A stretch of 64,000 nt of DNA from Bacillota bacterium (GTDB taxonomy: Bacteria > Bacillota > Clostridia > Christensenellales > UMGS416): the NCBI GenBank assembly GCA_023435705.1, contig JAEYRH010000006.1, positions 1-64,000 on the forward strand, read 5' to 3'. Shown one piece after another: positions 26,323 to 35,443 of the stretch. Made by a program: the position numbers and the translations under genes. Within the stretch, counting starts at the first letter, position 1. Each line of letters begins with the position of its first letter. The notes under the pieces are model-generated. The model did no database searches. It had not been told where the DNA came from and was given only the letters and a program-made list of their open reading frames with translations.

Positions 26323-26805
26323 TCAAAAGCACTCGAAAAAGCACTCAGCCTTGCCCTGCGCCGCCCTTCGCAAGTCCTCCCGCTCCGGGAAGTAGGCACC
26401 GGTCAGGTGCTGGTTTGCAAGGTCGGTGCACTCCTTTTTATAGCTGAAGAGCAGGTCGTTGATCTGCTCTTCGGTCAGCGCACCTTTGTCCACACGGAAC
26501 CAGTCATGATCGATGCGGTTGAGAACTGCATCCAACCGGGGCAGCAGCTCATTGAGCGCAGAGACCCGTTTGCTATAGGGCATATACTGCTTCACAGCTG
26601 TCATGACCTGTGACGCGGCGATCAAAACAGCCCACAGCAGTGGCAGCTGGTTCCACACCGCCCAGGCCGCCACGCTGGTGCTGGACACGATGGCCAGAAA
26701 GCTCTCCGTGTATTTCAGCCACCGGTAGGAATCGCTTCGATACTCGTAAAAATAGAGAAGTTCATACTTTGTGCCGGTGTAGTAGGCCCAGTATTTCTCA
26801 CGCAA
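26323..26805 (-). CDS. Two-helix membrane protein of unknown function, SLATT-like layout
   Basis: The 160-residue protein has an aromatic, polar N terminus, two adjacent transmembrane helices at about residues 33-52 and 55-75, and a soluble, mostly helical C-terminal half. The order resembles SLATT proteins, the two-helix effectors paired with nucleotide-sensing systems, but no sequence motif proves it. It starts at a TTG with GGGAGGG seven bases upstream. It is co-oriented with the zinc-ribbon gene, 75 bases downstream of it, and downstream of a cyclic-di-GMP enzyme gene. Function unknown. Confidence 0.6.
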   Translation of the reverse strand: MREKYWAYYTGTKYELLYFYEYRSDSYRWLKYTESFLAIVSSTSVAAWAVWNQLPLLWAVLIAASQVMTAVKQYMPYSKRVSALNELLPRLDAVLNRIDHDWFRVDKGALTEEQINDLLFSYKKECTDLANQHLTGAYFPEREDLRRAAQGKAECFFECF

Positions 26806-26880
26806 TGCAATGCCCTCCCTTTCGGAGATGGTACATTGTATTGCCGGAGGAGACAGAAATATGAATAGGCTGATCTTCGG

Positions 26881-27264
26881 TTACTCCGTTTCCACCCGGA
26901 TGAAAGTGCTCGTCGCCGGCTGCATCTGCCAGCCCTCAACCAATAAGTGCATCGTGATGGCTTCCTTCAGGTTCAGAATGTCCCACTCGTTGCCCTTCAC
27001 ATAAAAGCAAGCCATGCCGGGCTTCCAGCGTCGGTCGGCCTGTTCCGGTGTCTGGGCGATGGGGTAGGGCAGGCTCAGCTCGCTGTGCAGCCTGTGGCAC
27101 AAGCGGATGGCCAGGGTGCTGTTGGTTTCCACATAGACCTCAATGGGCGATCCCGAGATGCGCAACACAACGGTGCGTGGCTGGCTGATTGCCGATTTCG
27201 CCCCACAATGGATACAGAAGCTGGCATCCTCCGGCACCTGAAAGCCGCAATGCGCGCAGTACAT
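26881..27264 (-). CDS. Zinc-ribbon protein of unknown function
   Basis: The 127-residue protein opens with a zinc ribbon, CAHCG and CIHCG 14 residues apart. After a linker follows a domain of about 90 residues with beta strands (VVLRISGSP, EVYVET) and a late helical part (LNLKEAITMHLLVEGW). I recognise no family for the second domain. The start is the second of two ATGs: GGAGGG touches the first, leaving six bases to the second at 27264. It is followed by the two-helix membrane protein gene, and the two may work together. Confidence 0.65.
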   Translation of the reverse strand: MYCAHCGFQVPEDASFCIHCGAKSAISQPRTVVLRISGSPIEVYVETNSTLAIRLCHRLHSELSLPYPIAQTPEQADRRWKPGMACFYVKGNEWDILNLKEAITMHLLVEGWQMQPATSTFIRVETE

Positions 27265-27474
27265 TGCCATCCCTCCGACATATTGATGTGCTTTACCGAT
27301 GGATTCAGTATAACCGGAATGCTGTGTTTTGGCAACGGCACAGGCGGCAACTGAGCTGGAACAGTTGATATGCTATGCCCTGAACCGCTTGTTTTGCGTT
27401 GGGGTTGGTGATATGGATAGACCAATAATAGAGATAGAGGGGAGCAGGATGAGACGGCGGATTCTGATAATGAA

Positions 27475-27506
27475 ATCATCCCGCTGTCCAGACATGGCGG
27501 GATGAT
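27475..27506 (-). terminator. Terminator of the cyclic-di-GMP enzyme gene
   Basis: A 10-bp stem (ATCATCCCGC at 27475-27484 with 27497-27506) and a 12-base loop, followed on the minus strand by TTTCATT. It lies about 40 bases after the stop at 27545. Bases 27265-27474 hold nothing else I can recognise. Confidence 0.7.
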
Positions 27507-27544
27507 CTTTCGGTGCGTTATGTTTGGGTTGAAGAATAGGGCCG

Positions 27545-30010
27545 TCACCATTCTTTTTGGAGCACGTTCTCAACAAAAACCTTGGCGACATCAGGATCAA
27601 ATTGTGTCCCCGCCCCCCTTTTCAACTCTGCAATGGCTTCTTCTGTGGTCATCGCCTTGCGGTATGGCCGGTCGCTTGTCATTGCGTCATAGGAATCGGC
27701 GATGGCAATGATCCTTGCCTTCCATGGGATCGCCTCACCGCTCAGGCCGCGCGGGTAGCCGGTGCCATCCCATCTCTCATGATGGGCCAGCACATATTCC
27801 GCAATGAAGTAGAATTCATTGGAGGTGTTCAGCAGTCTAAACCCAATTTCCGGATGCTGTTTGATTTGGGCCAACTCGTTGTCAGACAGTTTATCCGTCT
27901 TGTCAAGGAGAGTTTCATCCACCGCGATTTTTCCAATGTCGTGCAGTTCACCGGCTGTTTTGAGCTCTCTGATGTCGTCGATTTTCAAGTTAAATGCCAC
28001 TCCCATATCCTCGCAAAGCTTGCTGACCCGCTTGGAGTGCGCGTTCTCCCTCGGGCTTTTTACCAACAGTGCATTCAGGATGGAGCGGATCACTGCATTG
28101 CGTTTGCTGGCAGCGTGCAGGATCTTGTTTTGATACATCTTGTTTTCTGCTTTTTTCAACACATCCCAGACATTTTGGCTTTCCAATAGCTTTGTGCTCC
28201 ACCCGAACGCGATGGAGGCGCCGATCTCCATGAATTTGATTTTTTCCACCCGCTCATGGATTCGTTCGGTGATTTTTTCCACGGCATGAGAATCGGTTTT
28301 TGGCAACAGTATGATGAACTCGTCGCCGCCTGTTCTGGCGATGATGTCGTCGGCGCGGCACTCCGCCTTCATTGCCTCAGATACCTGGCGGATCAATTGA
28401 TCGCCCACCTGATGCCCGAACGCGTCGTTGATTGTTTTTAGACCATTCACATCTGAATAGATGAAGGAAATGGGTAGATTCCTGCTCACATCGAGCCGCC
28501 GCAATTCTTCCTCGAAGAATCGCCGGTTATATAGCCCGGACAGCTGATCATGATAGCTCAGATACTCTATGCGGCGCTGTCTTTCCTTACGCTCACTGAA
28601 ATCCCGGAATACCAACACACAGCCGATGGTCTGACCGTGTGCGTCACGGATGGGTGCGGCAGTGTCTTCAATGGGCCGCTCGGTGCCATCCCGAGACACA
28701 AGCAATGTGTGGTTTGTAAGATCCACAATCTCCTGCGTTTCAATAACAATCTTCACAGGGCTTTCCACTGGATCCCGTGTGTATTCGTTGATGATATGGA
28801 AAACCTTATCAATGGGCTGGTTCAACGCTTCTTTCAGTGTCCATCCGGTCAGATGCTCCGCAACAGGGTTCAGAAATTGCACCATGCCTGTATTGTCCAC
28901 CGAAACCACACCGTCACCCACCGACAACAGCGTAGCCTGTAGTTTTTCCTCGTTGGACACCACTTTGCTGTGCTCAGCCTCAATCCTCGAAAGCAAGTAG
29001 TTAATCGATTCACTGACAAATGAAAACTCAGAAATTTTACTGCCTGGAAGTTTTGCAAAGCGGTTTACGCTGGTGTCGATTGCTTTCAACTCATTGACCA
29101 GATCTGTAAACGGTTTGGACAAATACCGGCCGACAATCAGGAACACGATGATCGCGATAACCAACATGGCAACAGTGTTGAACACAGCAAATCGCAGCAC
29201 CCTTTCAAGCGCCATGACATACATGTAACGGTCCATGGTGAGCCCCATCTCCACATCCGGGAAATCGGGTTCCTCATTTTGTGCAACAAGAGTGATCCGG
29301 ATGGTATTGTTATCCTCACTGATTGCTGCGTCTTTCTCAAATACGGGGACGGACCCCTTCAATAGTGAACCTCTGGGCTGCTCATTATCCGCCTCCCGTA
29401 TGGACTCCAGCGTGCAGCCTGATATCTTTTCGAGTGAATCGATGATTTGCCAGCTGATCTGCCTGCCAATGATTAAATAACCATTCGGCGCTTTTGCTTT
29501 GTTGGAATCAGTAACACTGGATGACGAGACGAAGTAGAACGTGTCTCCGATTTGAACAATGCCATAATGATCGTCACCGTTTGTAAATTTCTGCATGGCC
29601 TTATTCATGCTGTTTTGGAACGGGATCGAAAACCCTCCCATCTCACCAATCCCAAAATAGTAGTACTCTTTCAGAACGACGGTTCCGTCCGTCGTAGTCA
29701 ATATGAAGAAATTCACGTCAAGGTTCTCAAATGTGTCTGTGATAACGTTTTCTTCCCGATATTCTGGGAAATTGCCGGCCAGAAAATTGTAGGTCTCGGT
29801 CCAATGGGCCCAGTCGTTTACGGATCCGATGTATTTGTCTTTTCGGTCTGACAGATATTGGGTGATGTTCTTTTCGCTTTGAGCAACCAGCATTTCCTCT
29901 TGTGCTTTCACAAGGTTCTGCAAGAAACCCCCGAACGTGACATTGATCAAGATCACCCCGATTATTAGTACGGGGATGATCGAGGCAGATAGTCGTGTCC
30001 TGAGTTTCAT
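27545..30010 (-). CDS. CHASE4-PAS-GGDEF-HD-GYP membrane signalling protein
   Basis: The 821-residue protein has a first membrane helix (about 8-28), an extracytoplasmic CHASE4-like sensor with NDWAHWTETYNF, a second helix (about 265-290), a linker, a PAS domain (about 350-460), a GGDEF domain (about 475-630) with an intact GGDEF active site, and an HD-GYP domain with HDIGK, HHERWDGTGYP and ADSYDAM. The first domain makes cyclic di-GMP and the last degrades it, so output should depend on the sensor and PAS signals. Both catalytic motifs are complete. It is a single-gene unit; AAGGA precedes the ATG by about nine bases. Targets could be motility or surface change. Confidence 0.93.
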   Translation of the reverse strand: MKLRTRLSASIIPVLIIGVILINVTFGGFLQNLVKAQEEMLVAQSEKNITQYLSDRKDKYIGSVNDWAHWTETYNFLAGNFPEYREENVITDTFENLDVNFFILTTTDGTVVLKEYYYFGIGEMGGFSIPFQNSMNKAMQKFTNGDDHYGIVQIGDTFYFVSSSSVTDSNKAKAPNGYLIIGRQISWQIIDSLEKISGCTLESIREADNEQPRGSLLKGSVPVFEKDAAISEDNNTIRITLVAQNEEPDFPDVEMGLTMDRYMYVMALERVLRFAVFNTVAMLVIAIIVFLIVGRYLSKPFTDLVNELKAIDTSVNRFAKLPGSKISEFSFVSESINYLLSRIEAEHSKVVSNEEKLQATLLSVGDGVVSVDNTGMVQFLNPVAEHLTGWTLKEALNQPIDKVFHIINEYTRDPVESPVKIVIETQEIVDLTNHTLLVSRDGTERPIEDTAAPIRDAHGQTIGCVLVFRDFSERKERQRRIEYLSYHDQLSGLYNRRFFEEELRRLDVSRNLPISFIYSDVNGLKTINDAFGHQVGDQLIRQVSEAMKAECRADDIIARTGGDEFIILLPKTDSHAVEKITERIHERVEKIKFMEIGASIAFGWSTKLLESQNVWDVLKKAENKMYQNKILHAASKRNAVIRSILNALLVKSPRENAHSKRVSKLCEDMGVAFNLKIDDIRELKTAGELHDIGKIAVDETLLDKTDKLSDNELAQIKQHPEIGFRLLNTSNEFYFIAEYVLAHHERWDGTGYPRGLSGEAIPWKARIIAIADSYDAMTSDRPYRKAMTTEEAIAELKRGAGTQFDPDVAKVFVENVLQKEW

Positions 30011-30120
30011 TTGGCCAGTCCTTCCATAACACGAATGGCGAAATTGTGAATCATACTACAGTTACAAATTGCCCTGATTGCGAGCGGTATAAACGAAAAC
30101 ATCAGCATATGACGGTATTG

Positions 30121-30561
30121 TTATAAACCTATGAGGGATTGCACAGAACCGAGCCTCGGCTCTTGGCTGGATCCCATTTCCTTCTCCCGCACACTCCTAG
30201 TTGCAACCACATCCACACCGGTGTTGGCCACATCGTTGACCACCACATCGCCCATGCGCACCGGTGCATGTGCCGACGCACAGCGGATGGCGGCCAGCAC
30301 CGCCGGGATCGATGCCTTTGGCACAGGCTTTGCCGTCTTCACGGAGAGCAGTGACACCTGCCCGCCAGTGACATTTACGGATGAAGTGACGGTGCGTGTG
30401 GGGTTGGTCAGCTCCTCGGATGCGTATTTGATGCCCCGTGCGCAGGTGTTGCCGGCCACCTTCACCTGGCCCTCCACCACCTCAGCCCTCAAGCGGCAAC
30501 CAACAGGACAGACAATGCAAACCATTTCCGCAACGCGGCGATCCTCAACTACAACACGCAT
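30121..30561 (-). CDS. DUF1667 protein, companion of the GlpA-like oxidoreductases
   Basis: This 146-residue product begins MRVVVEDRRV and has a cysteine cluster (C-I-V-C-P-V-G-C and a later N-T-C-A-R-G) with the pattern of DUF1667, often an iron-sulfur-like or zinc-binding module found with FAD glycerol-3-phosphate dehydrogenase-like genes. The ATG at 30561 lies eight bases after GGAGG and one base after the previous stop; a GTG at 30570 overlaps the ribosome site. As in other Firmicutes, it is the last gene of a three-gene set. Its exact role in electron transfer is unknown. Confidence 0.85.
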   Translation of the reverse strand: MRVVVEDRRVAEMVCIVCPVGCRLRAEVVEGQVKVAGNTCARGIKYASEELTNPTRTVTSSVNVTGGQVSLLSVKTAKPVPKASIPAVLAAIRCASAHAPVRMGDVVVNDVANTGVDVVATRSVREKEMGSSQEPRLGSVQSLIGL

Positions 30562-30562
30562 T

Positions 30563-31822
30563 TCAAACACCTCCCTGTGCGGAGAGCTGTACGGCTTCCG
30601 TTATGCTGGAAAGCTGGGCGGCTTTTAGCTCCACTTCTTCCAGCTCGCCAGGCGTCATCACGGCCTTGCGGCGGCGCAGCAGCGTCTGGTTGCCACTGAT
30701 GACCTCGCAGGAAGCGGGCTTCAGTACATCACGCACACGATAATAGAGAGCCAGGCCGCCTTCCGGCAGGCTGTTGAGATCGAGCCGCTGGGGCACCACG
30801 GTGCGCACGCCGTGGCCTGTCTTCACCGGTATCAGCCGTTGCTCCATAAAGCCCTCTGCTGCAAAGCGCGCCGCAGCCCGGCCCGCAATGGCGGCCTCCC
30901 GGCTCACGTTGTCCACCAGGTCGTGCACATGCAGCACATTGCCGCATGCAAAGATGCCCGGCACGGTGGTTTGGCGGTGCTGGTCCACAGTGGCACCCTG
31001 TGTCACCGGATCCAGCTCCACACCGGCTAGCGCCGAAAGCTCGTTTTCCGGGATCAGGCCCACGGAAAGCAGCAGAGTGTCGCAGGGGATGAACTGCTCT
31101 GTGGACTTGATGGGCCGCATGTTGTTGCCCACCTCGGCGATTGTGACACCCTCCACACGCTCATGCCCGTGGATTTTCACCACAGTGTGGCGGAACAACA
31201 ATGGGATATTGTTGTCATTGAGGCACTGGGCTACATTGCGGGCTAGCCCGCTGCTGTAGGGCATGATCTCACACACGGCCTTGACTGTGGCTCCCTCCCA
31301 GGTGAGCCGCCGGGCCATAATCAGGCCGATGTCGCCGGATCCCAGGATCACGACCTCTTTCCCCGGCATCACGTTTTGCATGTTTACCAGCCGTTGGGCG
31401 CTGCCGGCGGTGTAGACACCGGCGGGCCGGAAACCGGGGATGCCGATGGCTCCGCGGGTGCGCTCCCGGCAGCCCATCGCCAGCACCACGGCGCGGGCTT
31501 CGATTTCGATGAGCCCCCGGCCAGCGCCTACAGCCTTGATGTGCCGGTCAGCGGTGAGGTCCAGCACCATGGTGTCCAGCAGCACGTCGACGCCGCTGCC
31601 ATTGAGTTTTTCGATGAACCGCTCGGCATATTCGGGACCGGTCAGCTCCTCACCAAACCAGTGCAGCCCGAACCCGTTGTGGATGCATTGCTGCAGAATC
31701 CCTCCCAGCTCGCTGTCGCGCTCCAGGATAACCACCTTATTGGCGCCGGCGGCCTTTGCCTCAAGTGCCGCCGCAAGCCCCGCCGGGCCGCCGCCAATCA
31801 CCGCCACGTCGTAATTCAACAT
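30563..31822 (-). CDS. NAD(P)/FAD-dependent oxidoreductase, pyridine nucleotide type
   Basis: The 419-residue protein has an N-terminal FAD-binding Rossmann motif (GGGPAGLAAA), a central NAD-type motif (ILGSGDIGL) and a late FAD site (GIFACGNVLH). A redox-active CxxC pair is absent. These proteins transfer electrons between FAD partners and NAD. It starts at an ATG 7 bases inside the end of the previous gene (31816-33273), with AAGGAGG upstream. It is the middle gene of a GlpA-like / pyridine nucleotide / DUF1667 operon, probably for anaerobic oxidation of glycerol 3-phosphate or a similar hydroxy acid. Confidence 0.9.
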   Translation of the reverse strand: MLNYDVAVIGGGPAGLAAALEAKAAGANKVVILERDSELGGILQQCIHNGFGLHWFGEELTGPEYAERFIEKLNGSGVDVLLDTMVLDLTADRHIKAVGAGRGLIEIEARAVVLAMGCRERTRGAIGIPGFRPAGVYTAGSAQRLVNMQNVMPGKEVVILGSGDIGLIMARRLTWEGATVKAVCEIMPYSSGLARNVAQCLNDNNIPLLFRHTVVKIHGHERVEGVTIAEVGNNMRPIKSTEQFIPCDTLLLSVGLIPENELSALAGVELDPVTQGATVDQHRQTTVPGIFACGNVLHVHDLVDNVSREAAIAGRAAARFAAEGFMEQRLIPVKTGHGVRTVVPQRLDLNSLPEGGLALYYRVRDVLKPASCEVISGNQTLLRRRKAVMTPGELEEVELKAAQLSSITEAVQLSAQGGV

Positions 31823-33273
31823 TGCCCGGCCTCCTTTTCCCTCACAAGCCAGGAATTGCCGCCAAATTTCGTGATCTCTCCCATCGGCATGCCTGTCTCC
31901 CGGCTGATGATTTCCAGGATCCGGGGCCCGCAAAAACCACCCTGGCACCGGCCCATTTGGGCGCGGGTGCGGCGCTTGATGCCGTCCATCGTCGTCGCTG
32001 GGATCGGAGAATGGATTGCCCGCACAATTTCTGCCTCCGTGACCGTCTCGCAGCGGCACACGATGTGGGCGTGCAATGGGTCTTCAGCAATGGCCGCCCG
32101 GCGTTCGCAGTCATCCATGTCGCGGAAGGCTTTGGTGCGTGCCCGGCAGGGATTGAAACTACCCTTCTTGTCCAGAGCAAGACCGGCCAGCGCAAGCTCT
32201 TCAGCTACCAGCTGAGCCACTGCGGGGGAGGAGGAGAGCCCCGGCGAGCACATGCCGGCGGCATTCACAAAGCCGGGTGCATCAGGCTCCCTGCCGATGA
32301 TGAAATCGCTCTTGCCGCCACCACCGCGCTCAGCCACTGCCCTGAGGCCTGCAAAGGTGGTGATGCATTTATTCAGCGGTAACGCCGGCACGCTTTTTCG
32401 ACTAAGCTTTTTTAGATACCACAGGCCTTCCGGTGTGGTGGCGGTGTCACACTTGTTGGTGATATTCACAGCCGTGGGGCCGGCATACACGTTGCCGTCC
32501 ACAGTGGGGCTCACCAGCACGCCCTTGCCCAGCTTGCCCGGCGTCTGGAAGACCACGGTGCCCACCATGCTGCCCACGGATCGGTCCAGCATCATGTATT
32601 CACCCTTGCGGGGCTTAATGACAAAGGGCCGGCCACCGGCCATGCTGTTAATCTCATCGGAATAAAGCCCGGCTGCGTTCACGACGAAGCGGGATGTGAT
32701 CGTTTCTCCTTTTGCAGACGTGAGCGCATAAACGCCATCCTGCCGACGCATCCCAGTCACGGCAAAGCCGAACCGTGCCTCAGCGCCGTTGGTGATGGCG
32801 TTTTCCAGTAAAGCCAATGTGAGCTCATAAGGGCAGGTGATCGCCGCCGTTGGTGCCCAGAGCGCAGCCACAACATCACGGCTGATGTTGGGCTCCCTTT
32901 GACGCACTTCGTCGCCGCTGAGGATCGCAAGGCCGGGCACGCCATTTTCGTCGCCCTGATGCTTCAGCTTGTGCAGTGCCTGCACTTCCTCCTCATGGAA
33001 AGCCAGCACAAGGGAGCCAATGTTTTTCCAGGGCACCGATAGCTCCCGGCACACCTCAGGCATGAGCCTGCTGCCCAGCACGTTGAGCCTGGCCATCAGT
33101 GTGCCTGGCACGCAGTCAAAACCGGCGTGTACGATGCCGCTGTTGGACCGGGAAGCGCCCATAGCCACGTCTGCACCCCGCTCCAGCACGATTACTTTCA
33201 ATTGGTATCTGGACAGCTCCCGCGCCACAGCGGCGCCGGTGACGCCTGCGCCGATGATTGCCACATCATACAA
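31816..33273 (-). CDS. GlpA-like FAD oxidoreductase with C-terminal BFD [2Fe-2S] domain
   Basis: The 485-residue protein has an N-terminal FAD site (GAGVTGAAVARELS) and a DAO-type oxidase fold, then a BFD-like domain of about 60 residues at the C terminus with C-R-C-E-T and C-Q-G-G-F-C, which should bind a [2Fe-2S] cluster. Members of this set oxidise glycerol 3-phosphate or 2-hydroxy acids. The start is a TTG, as the conserved frame begins at YDVAIIG; the ribosome site AAGGGG is rather far. It leads the operon. No glycerol kinase or glycerol facilitator gene is near, which leaves the substrate open. Confidence 0.88.
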   Translation of the reverse strand: MYDVAIIGAGVTGAAVARELSRYQLKVIVLERGADVAMGASRSNSGIVHAGFDCVPGTLMARLNVLGSRLMPEVCRELSVPWKNIGSLVLAFHEEEVQALHKLKHQGDENGVPGLAILSGDEVRQREPNISRDVVAALWAPTAAITCPYELTLALLENAITNGAEARFGFAVTGMRRQDGVYALTSAKGETITSRFVVNAAGLYSDEINSMAGGRPFVIKPRKGEYMMLDRSVGSMVGTVVFQTPGKLGKGVLVSPTVDGNVYAGPTAVNITNKCDTATTPEGLWYLKKLSRKSVPALPLNKCITTFAGLRAVAERGGGGKSDFIIGREPDAPGFVNAAGMCSPGLSSSPAVAQLVAEELALAGLALDKKGSFNPCRARTKAFRDMDDCERRAAIAEDPLHAHIVCRCETVTEAEIVRAIHSPIPATTMDGIKRRTRAQMGRCQGGFCGPRILEIISRETGMPMGEITKFGGNSWLVREKEAGQC

Positions 33274-33308
33274 ATAAACACAACCCCTTTATGAATGATG
33301 ATGATTAC

Positions 33309-33346
33309 AAAAAGAGCGCGCCTGACCAACAGGTCAAGCGCGGCTC
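33309..33346 (-). terminator. Terminator of the GH31 gene
   Basis: On the minus strand a GC-rich stem of about 14 bp (33346-33332 with 33327-33314) with a short loop is followed by TTTTT. It separates the GH31 gene from the oxidoreductase operon. Confidence 0.8.
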
Positions 33347-33431
33347 TCAAATCTCTGCCGATGTTTCCTGCCTGCATTATATGACAGGAAACGCGGGGGT
33401 GTCAAATGATCATTGTTGGGGATGTGGGATT

Positions 33432-35414
33432 CTAGAACAGCTTCACCGCCGCACCTTTGCGTACAAACAGCGGGATGCGGTCAATGGGCGCGTCAGCCTC
33501 CACGGTGGTGCCGCCGTTGAATTTGGCACCGGTCCAGGCATCAACCCAATCAGCCCCGGTGGGCAGATAGACTTTGCGGCTGCGCTGACCGGCTTCGGTC
33601 ACAGGGGCCACCAGGATATCCGGCCCAAACAGGTATTCATCCTCATGCTGCCAGGCGGCCTGATCCTGCGGGAAATCGTAGAACAGCGGGCGGGCCGGCG
33701 GTGTGCCCTTCTTGTGGGCTTCCTTCATAACGCCGGCGATATAGGGCTTCATGCGCTCGCGCAGGAACATGTATTTGCTGAAGATATCATAGGCCTCGTC
33801 GCCATAACTCCAAATCTCGTTGGCAGAGCCGGAGCCAAACTTGGCGCCGCCCTTGGTGCCGGTGGGCTGGATGTAGGGCACGCGGTCGCCATGCAGGCGG
33901 AACACCGGGCAGAACGCGCCGAACTGGAACCAACGCACGATCAACTCGCGGAAGGCCGGGTCGTCGGGGTTGCCGCCGTAGAAGCCGCCGATGTCGCTGG
34001 TCCACCAGGGGATGCCGGCCAGGCCCATGTTGAGCAGGCAGGGGATCTGGTTTCGGAAGGACGCGAACGTGGAGGCGATGTCACCGGACCATACCAGTGC
34101 GCCGTAGCGCTGTGAGCCTGCCCAGGCGCAGCGGGCCAGATTGAGGGGCTTGTCCATGCCTTCCGCCGTCATGCCGTCGTAGAAGGTCTTGGCATAAAGC
34201 GCCGGGTAGAGGTTGCCGATCTCCAGGCAGGAACCCTGTTGGTAGCGGTAGTTGTCATACTCATAGGCCAGGAATTCGGGCTCGGCCTCGTCCAGCCAGA
34301 AGATGCGGATGCCTTTGTCAAAGTAGTTCTTCCTGGCCTTTTCCCACACGAAGCGGCGGGCATCCGGGTTTGTGGCGTCGAAAAACAGCGTCTGGCCCTG
34401 GAAGTTCATCGTCATGCGCATGCCGCGGTCAGTGCGCATCAGCATGCCCTTGGAGAGCATTTCCTCAAAATTCTCGCTCTCATAATCCACCGTGGGCCAG
34501 ATGGAGACCATGAGCTCAATGCCCAGCTCCTTGAGCTCTTTGACCATCCCATCCGGGTCGGGCCAATACTCCGGGTCAAAGCGCCAGTCGCCCTGGGTGG
34601 GCCAGTGGAAGAAGTCTGCTACGATCACATCCATGGGAAGACCCCGGCGCTTGTGCTCGCGGGCCACCGCCATCAGCTCCTCCTGGGTGCGGTAGCGCAG
34701 CTTGCACTGCCAAAAGCCCATGGCATAGTCCGGCATCATCGGCGCGGTGCCTACGGCTTTGGCGTATTGCTCCACGATCTGCGCCGGGGTGTCACCAGCG
34801 GTGATCCAGTAATCCATCACTTTGGTGGAACGGGCCTGCCACTCGGTCATGTTTTTGCCGAAGGTGACCTGGCCCACAGCGGGGTTGTTCCACAAAAAGC
34901 CATAGCCCATGCTGGACACGGCGAAGGGCACGCTGGCCTGGCAGTTGCGGTGGGCAAGCTCCAGCGTGCAGCCCTTCAGATCCAGATAGGGCTGCTGGTA
35001 TTGGCCCATGCCGTAGAGTTTCTCGCTGTCGTTGGGGTGGAAGCGGGCAGTCAGGCCGTAGGCTCCGCCCAGGATCGGCGCGAACTCCCGGCCATACTTC
35101 CGGATGCCGAGGAAGTCCTGACTGGAATATTCCCGCAGGAGCACTTCACCTTTGCCATTGCGGAACGTGATTCCGCCTTTTGCGGAAACCTCGGCGACAA
35201 TGCTGCCGTTTTTCACCGTGGCGGTTTCACCTGAGATGACAATTTCCGCTTTGCGGCTGCCGCCTGGGAGAAGCGCGAAATCGTTTTCGGGCATGCTGCC
35301 CTCGTGGGTTGCCCTCACACGGAGGCCGTTTTCACCCCATGCCTCGATCCACAGGATCTCTGTGTCATACCGCCGTACAAGCTTGGTTTCCAGTGCTTCA
35401 AAACTCGCAGCCAT
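33432..35414 (-). CDS. GH31 family alpha-glycosidase (alpha-xylosidase-like)
   Basis: The 660-residue protein is a GH31 enzyme: a galactose-mutarotase-like N-terminal domain, the (beta/alpha)8 barrel and beta-rich C-terminal domains. The nucleophile Asp is in F-W-L-D-E-A-E-P, and the acid-base Asp is in W-S-G-D-I-A-S-T. HGDRVPY and WSYGDEAYDI are further marks. These enzymes cleave alpha-linked glucose or xylose from oligosaccharides with retention. The start is the second ATG (35414), six bases after GGAGGA; the first (35420) touches the ribosome site. No signal peptide, so it works on imported sugars. It lies 29 bases after a Cys-rich protein gene. Confidence 0.93.
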   Translation of the reverse strand: MAASFEALETKLVRRYDTEILWIEAWGENGLRVRATHEGSMPENDFALLPGGSRKAEIVISGETATVKNGSIVAEVSAKGGITFRNGKGEVLLREYSSQDFLGIRKYGREFAPILGGAYGLTARFHPNDSEKLYGMGQYQQPYLDLKGCTLELAHRNCQASVPFAVSSMGYGFLWNNPAVGQVTFGKNMTEWQARSTKVMDYWITAGDTPAQIVEQYAKAVGTAPMMPDYAMGFWQCKLRYRTQEELMAVAREHKRRGLPMDVIVADFFHWPTQGDWRFDPEYWPDPDGMVKELKELGIELMVSIWPTVDYESENFEEMLSKGMLMRTDRGMRMTMNFQGQTLFFDATNPDARRFVWEKARKNYFDKGIRIFWLDEAEPEFLAYEYDNYRYQQGSCLEIGNLYPALYAKTFYDGMTAEGMDKPLNLARCAWAGSQRYGALVWSGDIASTFASFRNQIPCLLNMGLAGIPWWTSDIGGFYGGNPDDPAFRELIVRWFQFGAFCPVFRLHGDRVPYIQPTGTKGGAKFGSGSANEIWSYGDEAYDIFSKYMFLRERMKPYIAGVMKEAHKKGTPPARPLFYDFPQDQAAWQHEDEYLFGPDILVAPVTEAGQRSRKVYLPTGADWVDAWTGAKFNGGTTVEADAPIDRIPLFVRKGAAVKLF

Positions 35415-35443
35415 GGCCATTCCTCCCGATAATTTATTGTGCC

